Assembly (NCBI GenBank): GCA_964482085.1
Contig: CAYZVS010000001.1
Span: 1 to 64,000, forward strand
Source of the DNA: CAIXDN01 sp964482085
GTDB taxonomy: Bacteria; Patescibacteriota; Patescibacteriia; 2-12-FULL-60-25
Length of the DNA stretch: 64,000 bases
Direction: 5' to 3'
Shown: positions 15,315 to 23,127 of the stretch, in pieces
Layout: each line of letters starts with the position of its first letter
Numbering within the stretch: the first letter of the stretch is position 1
The notes under the pieces: model-generated
Database searches by the model: none
Seen by the model: only the letters and a program-made list of their open reading frames with translations
What the model was told of the DNA's origin: nothing
Program-made: the position numbers and the translations under genes

Positions 15315-15794
15315 CTAGAAAATTACTGGGATTTCAAAGGAATCGGAATTCTCTTCTAGGCCCGACGGGTTGTCATTCATGAGAACGATCGTTCCTTTAC
15401 TACCTGGAGCTTGGTCAGGGAAAGCAAATCGGACTTCAAACGGAACCCACTCTTCTGTCATCCAATCGCTCTTGGCTTGAGCAGGACCGAGGCCGATGGT
15501 ACGTCCTTGGGCATCGTGTAACGTGACAGGAAAAACGGCCTCAAAATACCAGAGACGCGCTTCACCCGTAATCTTGAGCGGATTCACAATCTTGCCTCCC
15601 GTGGACTCAACCACGATATTTCTTAAACTGTCGGTTTTACTTTTTTTTGTGGTTACTGATTTAAATTCAAGAACGCTTGGCATCGATGGTGCTGTGATCG
15701 CAGGGTTTTCTGGAGGAGGTGTTGGCGCACAACCGCCGCCGATGAGGGACATGGCGACGCCAAAGGCGGCAAGAATACGGAGTGTGGATTTCAT
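15315..15794 (-). CDS. Gmad2-domain lipoprotein
   Basis: 159 residues. The N-terminus MKSTLRILAAFGVAMSLIGG leads to a lipobox-like GGGC, then a Pro-rich linker. Residues about 65-159 fit the Gmad2 immunoglobulin-like domain: GGKIVNPLKITGEARLWYFE, AVFPVTLHDAQGRTIGLGPA, DWMTEEWVPFEVRFAF and NDNPSGLEENSDSFEIPV. Gmad2 occurs in spore germination proteins and in many CPR surface proteins; its ligand is unknown. It probably sits on the outer face of the membrane. The 5' region lies next to tRNA-Tyr on the same strand. Confidence 0.85.
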   Translation of the reverse strand: MKSTLRILAAFGVAMSLIGGGCAPTPPPENPAITAPSMPSVLEFKSVTTKKSKTDSLRNIVVESTGGKIVNPLKITGEARLWYFEAVFPVTLHDAQGRTIGLGPAQAKSDWMTEEWVPFEVRFAFPDQAPGSKGTIVLMNDNPSGLEENSDSFEIPVIF

Positions 15795-15818
15795 ATCACA
15801 AATATCTTGGCACGAATG

Positions 15819-15846
15819 AAAACACTCCGACAATGTCGGAGTGTTT
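15819..15846 (-). terminator. Terminator after tRNA-Tyr
   Basis: AAAACACTCCGAC-AAT-GTCGGAGTGTTTT, a 13-bp stem with T-run, directly 3' of tRNA-Tyr on the minus strand. Confidence 0.85.
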
Positions 15847-15849
15847 TCG

Positions 15850-15936
15850 TGGTGGGTGGGGAAGGATTCGAACCTTCGAAGGCGCAAGGCCAGCAGATTT
15901 ACAGTCTGCCCCCGTTGACCGCTTGGGTACCCACCC
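15850..15936 (-). tRNA. tRNA-Tyr (anticodon GTA)
   Basis: 87 nt with a long variable arm. Acceptor GGGTGGG/CCCACCC, anticodon loop with GTA (GACTGTAAATC), T-arm GAAGG-TTCGAAT-CCTTC, discriminator A, encoded CCA. Confidence 0.95.
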
Positions 15937-15937
15937 A

Positions 15938-16013
15938 TGGAGCCGTAGACCGGAATTGAACCGGTGACCTTTTCCTTACCATGGAAATGCTCTACCAGCT
16001 GAGCTACTACGGC
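15938..16013 (-). tRNA. tRNA-Thr (anticodon GGT)
   Basis: 76 nt. Acceptor GCCGTAG/CTACGGC, anticodon stem TTTCC/GGAAA around ATGGTAA (anticodon GGT), discriminator T and encoded CCA. It lies one base upstream of tRNA-Tyr on the same strand, so the two are co-transcribed. Confidence 0.95.
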
Positions 16014-16021
16014 ATGAATTT

Positions 16022-16912
16022 TTACCCTTCGATTGCCTCCACTTTGTCTTTTAAAACTTGGAAACGGGCCGGATCTTCTGAGAGCAAACGCAGACGATTA
16101 TAGCGTGCGCGGGCCTCTTTTCGATCGCCGAGGAGTATAACAGTCTCTAAGGATTGTTCAAGGTATTTGGCGCTTCCTGGCTCAAGCTCGCTAGCGCGCT
16201 TGGCATGAGGCCATGCTTTAGCGGCATTTCCACGCTCTAAGAAAAATGCGGCAAGCTCAGCTTGGCGATGCGGTTGGCGAGGACTTGCGTCGGCGGCCTT
16301 TTGCAACATCGCTTCCGCGATTTGAAAGTTCCCTTCCGCTTTAGCGATTTCCGCGAGGCCAGCATAGGTTGCATCGTCGGCTTTGCGTGTTTTTACAAGG
16401 AATTCAAATGTCTCACGCGCTTGCGGATAGAGTTTTTGACGGAGATAGAGCGTCCCAAGCAATCGGTAGGCATCGATCTGCCGTTGATCCAGAGCCAGCG
16501 CTTCAAGCAAACGACGTTCTGCATCGGCCCATTTGAGATCGCGAATAAGAGAACGAGCTTCCGTGAGAAGCGTCTTGATTCTTTCACGTTGAGAAGGCGC
16601 CATAGCTGAAAACGGGCTCTTCACCTTCTTGTAGAGATTATCAAAAGATTGCAAACGTTCTTCCGTGCGCTTGTACGACTCTTTGGTTTTACGGGCGAGA
16701 GTTCTGCCAAAGCGATGCAAGGCGGCTAACTGCTCGGCACTGACACGCTCAAAGCGTCGCGTGATCAATTTTTCACGTTCTTGTTTTTGACGTTCTTCTT
16801 TAATGGATTGCGGGTCGAGCAAACGAATCTCTTTCCAGTGACGCGCAATAAGAAACAACGTTACGCCGAGCGCAATTATCGCCACACCGTAAGCGATCCA
16901 AGAGACGTACAT
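16022..16912 (-). CDS. Membrane-anchored TPR protein
   Basis: 296 residues. One N-terminal membrane helix (WIAYGVAIIALGVTLFLIA) is followed by a charged coiled-coil stretch (KEERQKQEREKLITRRFERV) and then four to five tetratricopeptide-like repeats from about residue 115 (WADAERRLLEALALDQRQID; YPQARETFEFLVKTRKADDA; FQIAEAMLQKAADASPRQPH; AAKAWPHAKRASELEPGSAK). It is likely a scaffold for protein complexes at the inner face of the membrane. It lies between tpiA and tRNA-Thr on the same strand. Partner unknown. Confidence 0.82.
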   Translation of the reverse strand: MYVSWIAYGVAIIALGVTLFLIARHWKEIRLLDPQSIKEERQKQEREKLITRRFERVSAEQLAALHRFGRTLARKTKESYKRTEERLQSFDNLYKKVKSPFSAMAPSQRERIKTLLTEARSLIRDLKWADAERRLLEALALDQRQIDAYRLLGTLYLRQKLYPQARETFEFLVKTRKADDATYAGLAEIAKAEGNFQIAEAMLQKAADASPRQPHRQAELAAFFLERGNAAKAWPHAKRASELEPGSAKYLEQSLETVILLGDRKEARARYNRLRLLSEDPARFQVLKDKVEAIEG

Positions 16913-16921
16913 GGGACAAGT

Positions 16922-17680
16922 TTAAGCCGGAAGGGCTGCACGACACAACATGCCAAAGGCACGCGGGTCGAGTGACGCGGAGCCGACAAGCACACCATCA
17001 ATATGCGTGGTGGAAAGATACTCCGCAACATTCCGCTGATCGACCGAGCCACCATAAAGGACGGGAATCTCATTTGCAGATTTCCCGAATTTCTTTACGA
17101 GCATTTCATGAATCGCTTCATGTACGACTTTGGCGTCTTGCGCGGTACATGGCTTTCCAGATCCGATCGCCCAGATTGGCTCATAGGCAATAATCGGACT
17201 ACCGGCACCATCGACTTTTAAACCGGCCGAGAGTACGGCGGAAAGTTGAGCGCGGACGACTTTAAGCGTCTCCCCTTTTTTGTGTTGCGCATCAGTTTCA
17301 CCGATACAAATCACGGGATGAATTCCATTCTTTTGAAGCGAGATCGCTTTCTTGGCGACCATCTCGTCTGTTTCACCAAGATGCTGGCGGCGCTCACTGT
17401 GGCCCACCAAACAAAATGATAAGGCGAATTCCTTAAGCATGGCTGGGCCAATCTCACCCGTGAAAGCCCCTTCATTGGCCCAAAATACGTCCTGAGCGCC
17501 CAGAGAGGGCACTCCAGCGCGTCCAAGGGAGGCTCGAGCGGCAGGGAGCGATACAAAGGGCACAGCGACGCCGATATCAAGATCCTTGGGCAGTCGCTCA
17601 CGACGGAAAGCGCGAATCCAAGCACCGGCCTTTACGGGGCCATAGTGCATCTTCCAATTGGCAATGACAGTCTTGCGCAT
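16922..17680 (-). CDS. tpiA: Triosephosphate isomerase
   Basis: 252 residues. It interconverts dihydroxyacetone phosphate and glyceraldehyde 3-phosphate in glycolysis. Key sites are present: NWKM (Lys, residues about 8-11), GHSERR (catalytic His), YEPIWAIGSG (catalytic Glu) and the phosphate-binding LYGGSVDQRN. Start ATG at 17680 (MRKTVIANWKM). It follows the M16 protease gene by 35 bp and precedes the TPR gene by 9 bp in one transcription direction. Length is normal. Confidence 0.96.
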   Translation of the reverse strand: MRKTVIANWKMHYGPVKAGAWIRAFRRERLPKDLDIGVAVPFVSLPAARASLGRAGVPSLGAQDVFWANEGAFTGEIGPAMLKEFALSFCLVGHSERRQHLGETDEMVAKKAISLQKNGIHPVICIGETDAQHKKGETLKVVRAQLSAVLSAGLKVDGAGSPIIAYEPIWAIGSGKPCTAQDAKVVHEAIHEMLVKKFGKSANEIPVLYGGSVDQRNVAEYLSTTHIDGVLVGSASLDPRAFGMLCRAALPA

Positions 17681-17715
17681 AAGCGGCTTATTCCTACCGC
17701 AGATCGGCAAAACAA

Positions 17716-18996
17716 TCAAGAGAGCGTAAACAGCTTTTTGACCTTGTCTTTACTCTCAAAAGGCCCGATCAATGCCGATGCCATTCTCTTAGGTTGAAAA
17801 ATTTCCTTGGCAACGCGACGAATATCTGCGGCCGTCACCTTCTCTATTCTCTTCAGCTTTTGTTCCGGTGTCTCGATCTTGCCTTCGTAGATCCATTGCT
17901 TGCCATACCAATCGGCTTGGGTGGACGAGTCTTCAAAGGCAAGTGTGAGCTTGCCGCGAATATGATCTTTTGCGCGACGTAGCTCATCGGGCTTCACAAG
18001 TTCTTCAGTTGTCTTCTTTAACTCGGCCCAAATAACTTTTACGGCTTCATCGACACGTGTTTTGTCGAGTCCGGACATCACGCCAAAAATACCGATGTCT
18101 TCTAATGCTTGATGTGATGCGTTTACCGAGTAGCAAAGACCGCGACGTTCACGAACTTGAATAAACAAACGTGAGGACATGGTGCCTCCAAGAATCGTGG
18201 CGAGTAACGACGCGGCGGCCAAGTCCTTGTGTCCAAGTGGCAAGGCATGAAAAGCCATTGCAAGCTGTACTTGCTCCGTATTTTTCTGTTGGAATGCTAC
18301 AGGGTCTGTGAATTTTTCTGGCGCAATGAATGTTTCAAAGTTGTTATCGATGCGCTTTTTAGGTGACTTCACGCTGCCGAATGTTTTTTCTAGAATCTTC
18401 ATCAAGTCCGGAACGATTTTTCCAGAAACACACACGGCCATACGCTCGGGAATGTAGTAGGCATCGCGATACGCGATCAACTTTTCACGCGGAACGGTTC
18501 GGATCACTTCACGTGGTCCAGCGATATTCCAACCGAGAGTAGAGTCTGGAAATAACACTTCCTCGAGCAAGTCCTCAATATGCATACGTGGATTGTCCTC
18601 GTACATGTTGATTTCCTCGACGATCACACCACGCTCGCGCTGCAATTCCTTTGGATCGTATTTGGAATGGAACAACATGTCGTGAAGAATGTCTGCGGCG
18701 AGGCTCGTTTTTGCGGCGTCCATCTTTACGTAATAGGCCGTCAGATCTTTTGACGTGAAGGCATTGTATTCCGCACCGTAACGGTCGAGCTCTTTTGAGA
18801 GGGTGAGTGTGTCTGGACGACGCTTTGTCCCCTTGAACATCAAGTGCTCAATGAAGTGCGAGGCGCCATTAATATCTTTCGTCTCATAACGCGAGCCGAC
18901 ACGACAAAAAGCCATGAATGTCATTGAGGTCGCCCCTTTTTGTGGGACGATGATCGCTTTCATGCCATTCTTCAAGGTCTTTACGATGGGTTTCAT
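17716..18996 (-). CDS. M16 family zinc metallopeptidase (processing-peptidase-like)
   Basis: 426 residues with the inverted zinc motif HFIEH (HxxEH) near residue 60 and the distal Glu in VIVEEINMYEDNP. The second half (LPLGHKDLAAASLLATILGGTMSSRLFIQVRERRGLCYSVNA) is the M16 C-terminal domain with the R-x-x-x-G-L-x-Y motif that helps bind substrate. Related to mitochondrial processing peptidase and Bacillus YmxG-type proteases. Start ATG at 18996 (MKPIVKTLKNGMKAIIV), 4 nt after the glyS stop. No signal peptide, so it is cytoplasmic. Confidence 0.93.
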   Translation of the reverse strand: MKPIVKTLKNGMKAIIVPQKGATSMTFMAFCRVGSRYETKDINGASHFIEHLMFKGTKRRPDTLTLSKELDRYGAEYNAFTSKDLTAYYVKMDAAKTSLAADILHDMLFHSKYDPKELQRERGVIVEEINMYEDNPRMHIEDLLEEVLFPDSTLGWNIAGPREVIRTVPREKLIAYRDAYYIPERMAVCVSGKIVPDLMKILEKTFGSVKSPKKRIDNNFETFIAPEKFTDPVAFQQKNTEQVQLAMAFHALPLGHKDLAAASLLATILGGTMSSRLFIQVRERRGLCYSVNASHQALEDIGIFGVMSGLDKTRVDEAVKVIWAELKKTTEELVKPDELRRAKDHIRGKLTLAFEDSSTQADWYGKQWIYEGKIETPEQKLKRIEKVTAADIRRVAKEIFQPKRMASALIGPFESKDKVKKLFTLS

Positions 18997-19000
18997 GTTT

Positions 19001-20386
19001 TTATTTGGAAAGTTTTGTAAGCAACCAAGGAACAACTTCATCGATAGCGATTCTTTCTTGTGTCATGGCATCACGGTCACGGACGGTGACGGTGTTATTT
19101 TCTTTGGTGTCGTAATCGACGGTGAAACACCATGGCGTGCCGATTTCATCCTGGCGGCGATAGCGCTTACCGATAGAACCGCTCTCATCGTACTCGACGA
19201 CGATACCTGCTTTGCGGATTTTGGCAGCTAAGTCGCGGCCAATGTCGGACAAGCCGTCTTTCTTTTGGAGCGGGAGAACAGCGGCTTTTACCGGAGCAAG
19301 GCGCGGCGGAAGGCGTAGCACCATACGCGGTTCGGTATCCCCTTCCGTTGTCTCTGCTTCATCGATGTCGATATGTTCTGCGAGCACAGCAAGAACCGTG
19401 CGCGATAAACCCCAGGTCGGTTCAACGACATGCGGCAAGATTTTTTGATTGGTTTCTGGATCGAGCCAGCGCAAATCCTCGCCAGAGAACTCCGCGTGGC
19501 GCGAGAGATCATAGTCCGAGCGGTTGGCGAGACCGTAAAGTTCTTTTTGACCAAAAGGATAGACGTACTCGATGTCGACAGTGCGCTTGGAGTAGAAGGC
19601 GCGGTCGGCTTCTGAGATTTCTTTGTAGACAGTTTTGGCTGGATCAAGCTCGAGTACATCCTCAACCCACGATTTCATTTCCGCGAGCCACATATCAAAG
19701 GCACGCTCGGAATCTTCCGGCTTCACAAAGTACTCGATTTCCATCTGCTCAAACTCGCGCGTACGGAAAATAAAGTTGCCTGGGGTGATTTCATTACGGA
19801 AGGCTTTGCCGACTTGAGCGATACCAAATGGAAGGCGCTTGCGCATCGTGTCACGTACATCGCGCCAAGCCGTGAACATGCCGGCGGCGGTTTCCGGACG
19901 GAGATACGCGACGTTGGCCGTGTCTTCTGTGACACCTACGAAGGTTTTAAACATTAAATTAAAATGTTTGACGTCCGTAAGCTCGCCACCACATTCTGGA
20001 CATGCAATATCCTTGATGGAGAGTGGCTTTTCTTTATCGTAGCCTGGCTCTGCCTGCTTAGCTTCAAGCAAATGATCCGCACGGAAGCGACGTTTACACT
20101 TTTTGCAATCAACGAGCGGATCGCTGAAGGTGGCGAGGTGGCCGGAGGCTTCCCAGACCTTGGGATGTTGGATGATTGGCGTATCAACTCCAACGATATC
20201 TTCACGGCCATGCACAAAACGCTTCCACCACGCGTCGCGAATATTGTTTTTGAGTTCTATGCCGTATGGGCCGTAGTCCCAGGAGTTGGCGTAGCCGCCG
20301 TAAATATCGGAGTCGGCGTAAACAAAGCCGCGTCGCTTACAAAGCGACACGAGCAAATCCATCTTTTTTTCATTTGTGATTGGCAT
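19001..20386 (-). CDS. glyS: Glycyl-tRNA synthetase, dimeric type
   Basis: 461 residues; the class II single-chain (alpha2) glycyl-tRNA synthetase. SDIYGGYANSWDYGPYGIELKNNI is the typical N-terminal signature, FRNEITPGNFIFRTREFEQMEIEYF contains motif 2, and VEPTWGLSRTVLAVL is motif 3. A zinc-ribbon insert has CKKC and CPEC. The C-terminal domain (LRLPPRLAPVKAAVLPL) binds the anticodon. Start ATG at 20386. A palindromic repeat fills the short space between frr and this gene. Confidence 0.96.
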   Translation of the reverse strand: MPITNEKKMDLLVSLCKRRGFVYADSDIYGGYANSWDYGPYGIELKNNIRDAWWKRFVHGREDIVGVDTPIIQHPKVWEASGHLATFSDPLVDCKKCKRRFRADHLLEAKQAEPGYDKEKPLSIKDIACPECGGELTDVKHFNLMFKTFVGVTEDTANVAYLRPETAAGMFTAWRDVRDTMRKRLPFGIAQVGKAFRNEITPGNFIFRTREFEQMEIEYFVKPEDSERAFDMWLAEMKSWVEDVLELDPAKTVYKEISEADRAFYSKRTVDIEYVYPFGQKELYGLANRSDYDLSRHAEFSGEDLRWLDPETNQKILPHVVEPTWGLSRTVLAVLAEHIDIDEAETTEGDTEPRMVLRLPPRLAPVKAAVLPLQKKDGLSDIGRDLAAKIRKAGIVVEYDESGSIGKRYRRQDEIGTPWCFTVDYDTKENNTVTVRDRDAMTQERIAIDEVVPWLLTKLSK

Positions 20387-20390
20387 AGGT

Positions 20391-20417
20391 CTGGATTCCC
20401 GCCTGCGCGGGAATGAC
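20391..20417. repeat. Dispersed palindromic repeat, copy 1
   Basis: CTGGATTCCCGCC-TGC-GCGGGAATGAC-type element: an imperfect palindrome around TTCCCGC...GCGGGAA. Related copies are at 23044 and 25447. This copy sits between the frr stop and the glyS start. Small repeats of this kind are widespread in bacterial intergenic DNA. Confidence 0.85.
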
Positions 20418-20418
20418 A

Positions 20419-20973
20419 TTAAACCGTCATGATTTCTTTTTCTTTATCAGCGGTTATTGACTCAATCTTGGCATTGAACTCGGCGACGTTCTTGTCGAGC
20501 TTTTCCAACTCGCGTCGCTTCTCATCTTCTGCAATGACTTTTTCTTTTTCATCGTTCTGGATGGCGGTTTTTACTTTGTCGCGAATATTACGGATCGTGA
20601 TCTTGGCATGCTCTTCACGCTGCTTCATGAGCTTCACCATGTTTTTGCGATTCTCTTCATTCATCGGAGGCATGACAAGACGGATGGTTGTTCCGGCCGT
20701 GTTTGGCTGCATGCCGAGATTGGCGTCGATGAGCGCTTTCTCAATATCTTTTACCAGCGCTTTGTCCCATGGCTCGATCTGAATGGTTTTGTTATCCGGA
20801 ATCGTGATTGATGCATTGGATTTAAGATCAACGCTTTGGCCATAGGCCTCGATACGGATACCTTCAACAAGAGCCGCACTAGCGCGACCGGTACGAATTC
20901 CTTGCAATTCCTTCTGGTAGTGGTCGACGGCGGCTAAAAATTCCACTTTGTGTTCATCATTTCTGTTAGGCAT
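20419..20973 (-). CDS. frr: Ribosome recycling factor
   Basis: 184 residues. With EF-G it splits the 70S ribosome after termination. Conserved stretches: LQGIRTGRASAALVEGI, VDLKSNASITIPDNKTI, IEPWDKALVKDIEKAL, LGMQPNTAGTTIRLVMPPMN and the C-terminal helix DEKRRELEKLDKN. Start ATG at 20973 (MPNRNDEHKVEF). It lies upstream of glyS on the same strand. Length is normal (185 in E. coli). Confidence 0.96.
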   Translation of the reverse strand: MPNRNDEHKVEFLAAVDHYQKELQGIRTGRASAALVEGIRIEAYGQSVDLKSNASITIPDNKTIQIEPWDKALVKDIEKALIDANLGMQPNTAGTTIRLVMPPMNEENRKNMVKLMKQREEHAKITIRNIRDKVKTAIQNDEKEKVIAEDEKRRELEKLDKNVAEFNAKIESITADKEKEIMTV

Positions 20974-21011
20974 AGAATACTCGCGAGAGTGCCACGACAA
21001 AGCGTAAACGT

Positions 21012-21039
21012 AAAGACTGGGCCATGTGGCCCAGTCTTT
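21012..21039 (-). terminator. Terminator after the BNR-repeat lipoprotein gene
   Basis: AAAGACTGGGCCA-TG-TGGCCCAGTCTTT, a 13-bp stem between the lipoprotein stop (21050) and the frr start (20973). T-runs on the plus side are stronger than on the minus side. Confidence 0.7.
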
Positions 21040-21049
21040 CTTTTTCCGA

Positions 21050-22123
21050 TTAGCTCTTTGGTGGAAGTGAGCCAAGGTAGATAACAGCGGCTGCTGCGGT
21101 GGATGATGGATCGTAGAGAATGACGGAAGCGCCGCGGGAGGTTGGAAGTTTTTTAGGCGTCCAAGTTTGTCCTCCGTCGGAACTCCAGATCACGGCTTTG
21201 TCGGTTGCATAGACAAGTTCGCGAGAGTCCTTTGGGTTTACGGCAAAGGCTTTCATATCGACTGTGCCTGGTGGCGTTGGGAGTTTGAGCGCTTTCCAAG
21301 TTGCACCGGCGTCATCGGATTGAAGAATGCCGTATTTGGAAACCGTGTACACGCGATTGGTTACTGACGGATCTGGACTGATGATGTTAGCGCGATTGGA
21401 GCCGTCAAATTCTTGAATCTCTTTGCGGATTTGCGTCCAGGTTGTGCCGCTATCTGTCGATTTTAGAAGGCCTCCACGATCACTCGCGGCGTAAACCAAG
21501 CGCGAGTCATGTGGGTCAAGAGCGATTTGGTTGATCTTATAGCCGTCGAGACGATACGCTACGCGCCAGGTTGCGCCAGCATTTTCCGATTTTACGATGT
21601 CACCATCGCTCGTACCAGCGTACAATACATTGTTATTAAACCAATCGACGACAAGCGTGGTGAATTTGATGCTACGAGGATCAAAGTAGATCGCGGTCCA
21701 ATCGCGTGAGCAGTTGGAAGTTTTGAATACTTGGTTTTCACGCGTGGCATAAATGGTGCACTTATCTTTAGGATCGACGGCGATGGCCGGAACTCGTCCT
21801 GTTGCAATTCCTGCCGCTGACTCCCAAGACTCTCCCCCGTCGAGAGAGAAGATGACGCCATTTTGTTCTGTACCAGCGTAGACGGCTTTTGTGTCCTGCG
21901 GATCGATGGCGAGTGTCGCGATGCCAACATTGGCGATGCTCCCCTGCTTAGGTCCGACATTCAGGGTTTTGAGCTGTGTCCAAGCAACGCCTCTGTCCTT
22001 GCTACGAAAGACACCGCCGTCAGGACCGGTAGCTTGCTTTGCGGAGCCACAACCTTGACCCATCAATGCGAGGGCAAGAATCGGGGTGGCCGCATACATC
22101 AAGGAACGTGTTTTGGAGATCAT
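21050..22123 (-). CDS. Beta-propeller lipoprotein with BNR/sortilin-like repeats
   Basis: 357 residues. Signal peptide and lipobox (ALALMGQGC, Cys near residue 25). Five to six repeats of the form G-x-x-x-S-x-D-x-G-x-x-W are visible: VFRSKDRGVAWTQL, IFSLDGGESWESA, VFKTSNCSRDWTA, IVKSENAGATWRV, LLKSTDSGTTWTQ, ILQSDDAGATWKA and IWSSDGGQTWTPK. These form a sialidase/VPS10-type propeller. Known relatives include YCF48/HCF136-like assembly factors and cell-surface proteins. Its start overlaps the end of holB by four bases (ATGA). Confidence 0.88.
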   Translation of the reverse strand: MISKTRSLMYAATPILALALMGQGCGSAKQATGPDGGVFRSKDRGVAWTQLKTLNVGPKQGSIANVGIATLAIDPQDTKAVYAGTEQNGVIFSLDGGESWESAAGIATGRVPAIAVDPKDKCTIYATRENQVFKTSNCSRDWTAIYFDPRSIKFTTLVVDWFNNNVLYAGTSDGDIVKSENAGATWRVAYRLDGYKINQIALDPHDSRLVYAASDRGGLLKSTDSGTTWTQIRKEIQEFDGSNRANIISPDPSVTNRVYTVSKYGILQSDDAGATWKALKLPTPPGTVDMKAFAVNPKDSRELVYATDKAVIWSSDGGQTWTPKKLPTSRGASVILYDPSSTAAAAVIYLGSLPPKS

Positions 22124-23031
22124 AGATATCGGGGATGTAGAAGTGCAGGGAGTGAAACTTTGTCACTAATATACGGCTCAACGGCCATCCATTCAAGCGC
22201 GAGGTGCGGAGAGAGCGATGAACCGATCATATTCCAAGCTCGTGTGAGCCCTCGACCGATGCGTGATAAGGCCTCCGGATCTTGACTCAAATGCTCGGGA
22301 GCAACGCGCATTAGCTCAACAAGAATCGCGCGCCAAGCGAGCTCAGCGTCTTCTTCTGATTGTAATCTTTTGGATAGACGTTCGATTTCTCCGAGCTCTT
22401 GGCCAAGCGGTTGTTTAGAGAGCGAATCGATGAGAGCGATTGCTTCACGTTTACGATTTTTCCAGGTTTCCGGATCGGCCTGTAATCGACTTGCGATCCC
22501 TGGACAACCTCGACTCGCTTGAATGTACTCTGCATCAAACACATCTTTCATCTGGGCGATTGGGACGGGAGAAAAAAGAACGGTTGCAAGACGAGAGCGG
22601 AGCGTTGCAGGTAAACGGTCGGGTTGTTCGCTGGTAAAAATAAAAACAGATCCACCGGATGGTTCTTCAACGGATTTTAATAATGCATTAGCAGATTCTT
22701 CATTGAGCCGATCTGCTTCCGTGATCATCGCTACTTTGAATCCTCCACGTGCCGAGGTCATCGACATGCGTGTGACGAGCTCGCGTGTTTGTTTGATTTT
22801 GATTTCACGTGCGCCTTCTTCTCGTTCAAGAACACAGAAGTCGGGATGGGCGGAAAGCTGGTCCGTGAAGTCGAGCTGTAAAATTTTTGCGGCAAAAGAA
22901 TGTGCAGCGAAGCGTTTACCGATACCGTCTGGCCCCTGAAATAAATACGCCTGACCGGGATGGGCACACAGGGATTCAAGCATGTGCACGATTGGTGCAT
23001 TTCCGAGGAAATCCTCAAAGGGAGTCTGCAT
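22120..23031 (-). CDS. holB: DNA polymerase III clamp-loader subunit delta'
   Basis: 303 residues. AYLFQGPDGIGKRFAAHSFA is a degenerate Walker A; IKQTRELVTRMSMTSARGGFKVAMITEADRLNEESANALLKSVEEP contains the typical delta' sensor region, and FIFTSEQPDRLPATLRSR the sensor 1/SRC-like motif (here LRSR). It is an inactive or weak ATPase of the clamp loader that places the beta clamp on DNA. The C-terminal collar is poorly conserved. First gene of the operon with the BNR lipoprotein; a palindromic repeat lies directly upstream. Confidence 0.88.
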   Translation of the reverse strand: MQTPFEDFLGNAPIVHMLESLCAHPGQAYLFQGPDGIGKRFAAHSFAAKILQLDFTDQLSAHPDFCVLEREEGAREIKIKQTRELVTRMSMTSARGGFKVAMITEADRLNEESANALLKSVEEPSGGSVFIFTSEQPDRLPATLRSRLATVLFSPVPIAQMKDVFDAEYIQASRGCPGIASRLQADPETWKNRKREAIALIDSLSKQPLGQELGEIERLSKRLQSEEDAELAWRAILVELMRVAPEHLSQDPEALSRIGRGLTRAWNMIGSSLSPHLALEWMAVEPYISDKVSLPALLHPRYL

Positions 23032-23043
23032 GCTCGGATGGTA

Positions 23044-23070
23044 CTGGATTCCCGCCTCCGCGGGAATGAC
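23044..23070. repeat. Dispersed palindromic repeat, copy 2
   Basis: CTGGATTCCCGCC-TCC-GCGGGAATGAC, one base different from the copy at 20391. It lies upstream of holB. Confidence 0.85.
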
Positions 23071-23080
23071 GGAACGAAAA

Positions 23081-23110
23081 CGGCCCTCTTCCTGGAGTGG
23101 AAGAGGGCCG
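23081..23110 (-). terminator. Terminator of the 23128-24531 gene
   Basis: CGGCCCTCTTCC-TGGAGT-GGAAGAGGGCCG, a perfect 12-bp GC-rich stem, followed on the minus strand by TTTTCGTT. Confidence 0.9.
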
Positions 23111-23127
23111 CGATCAGTAGGTCAGTG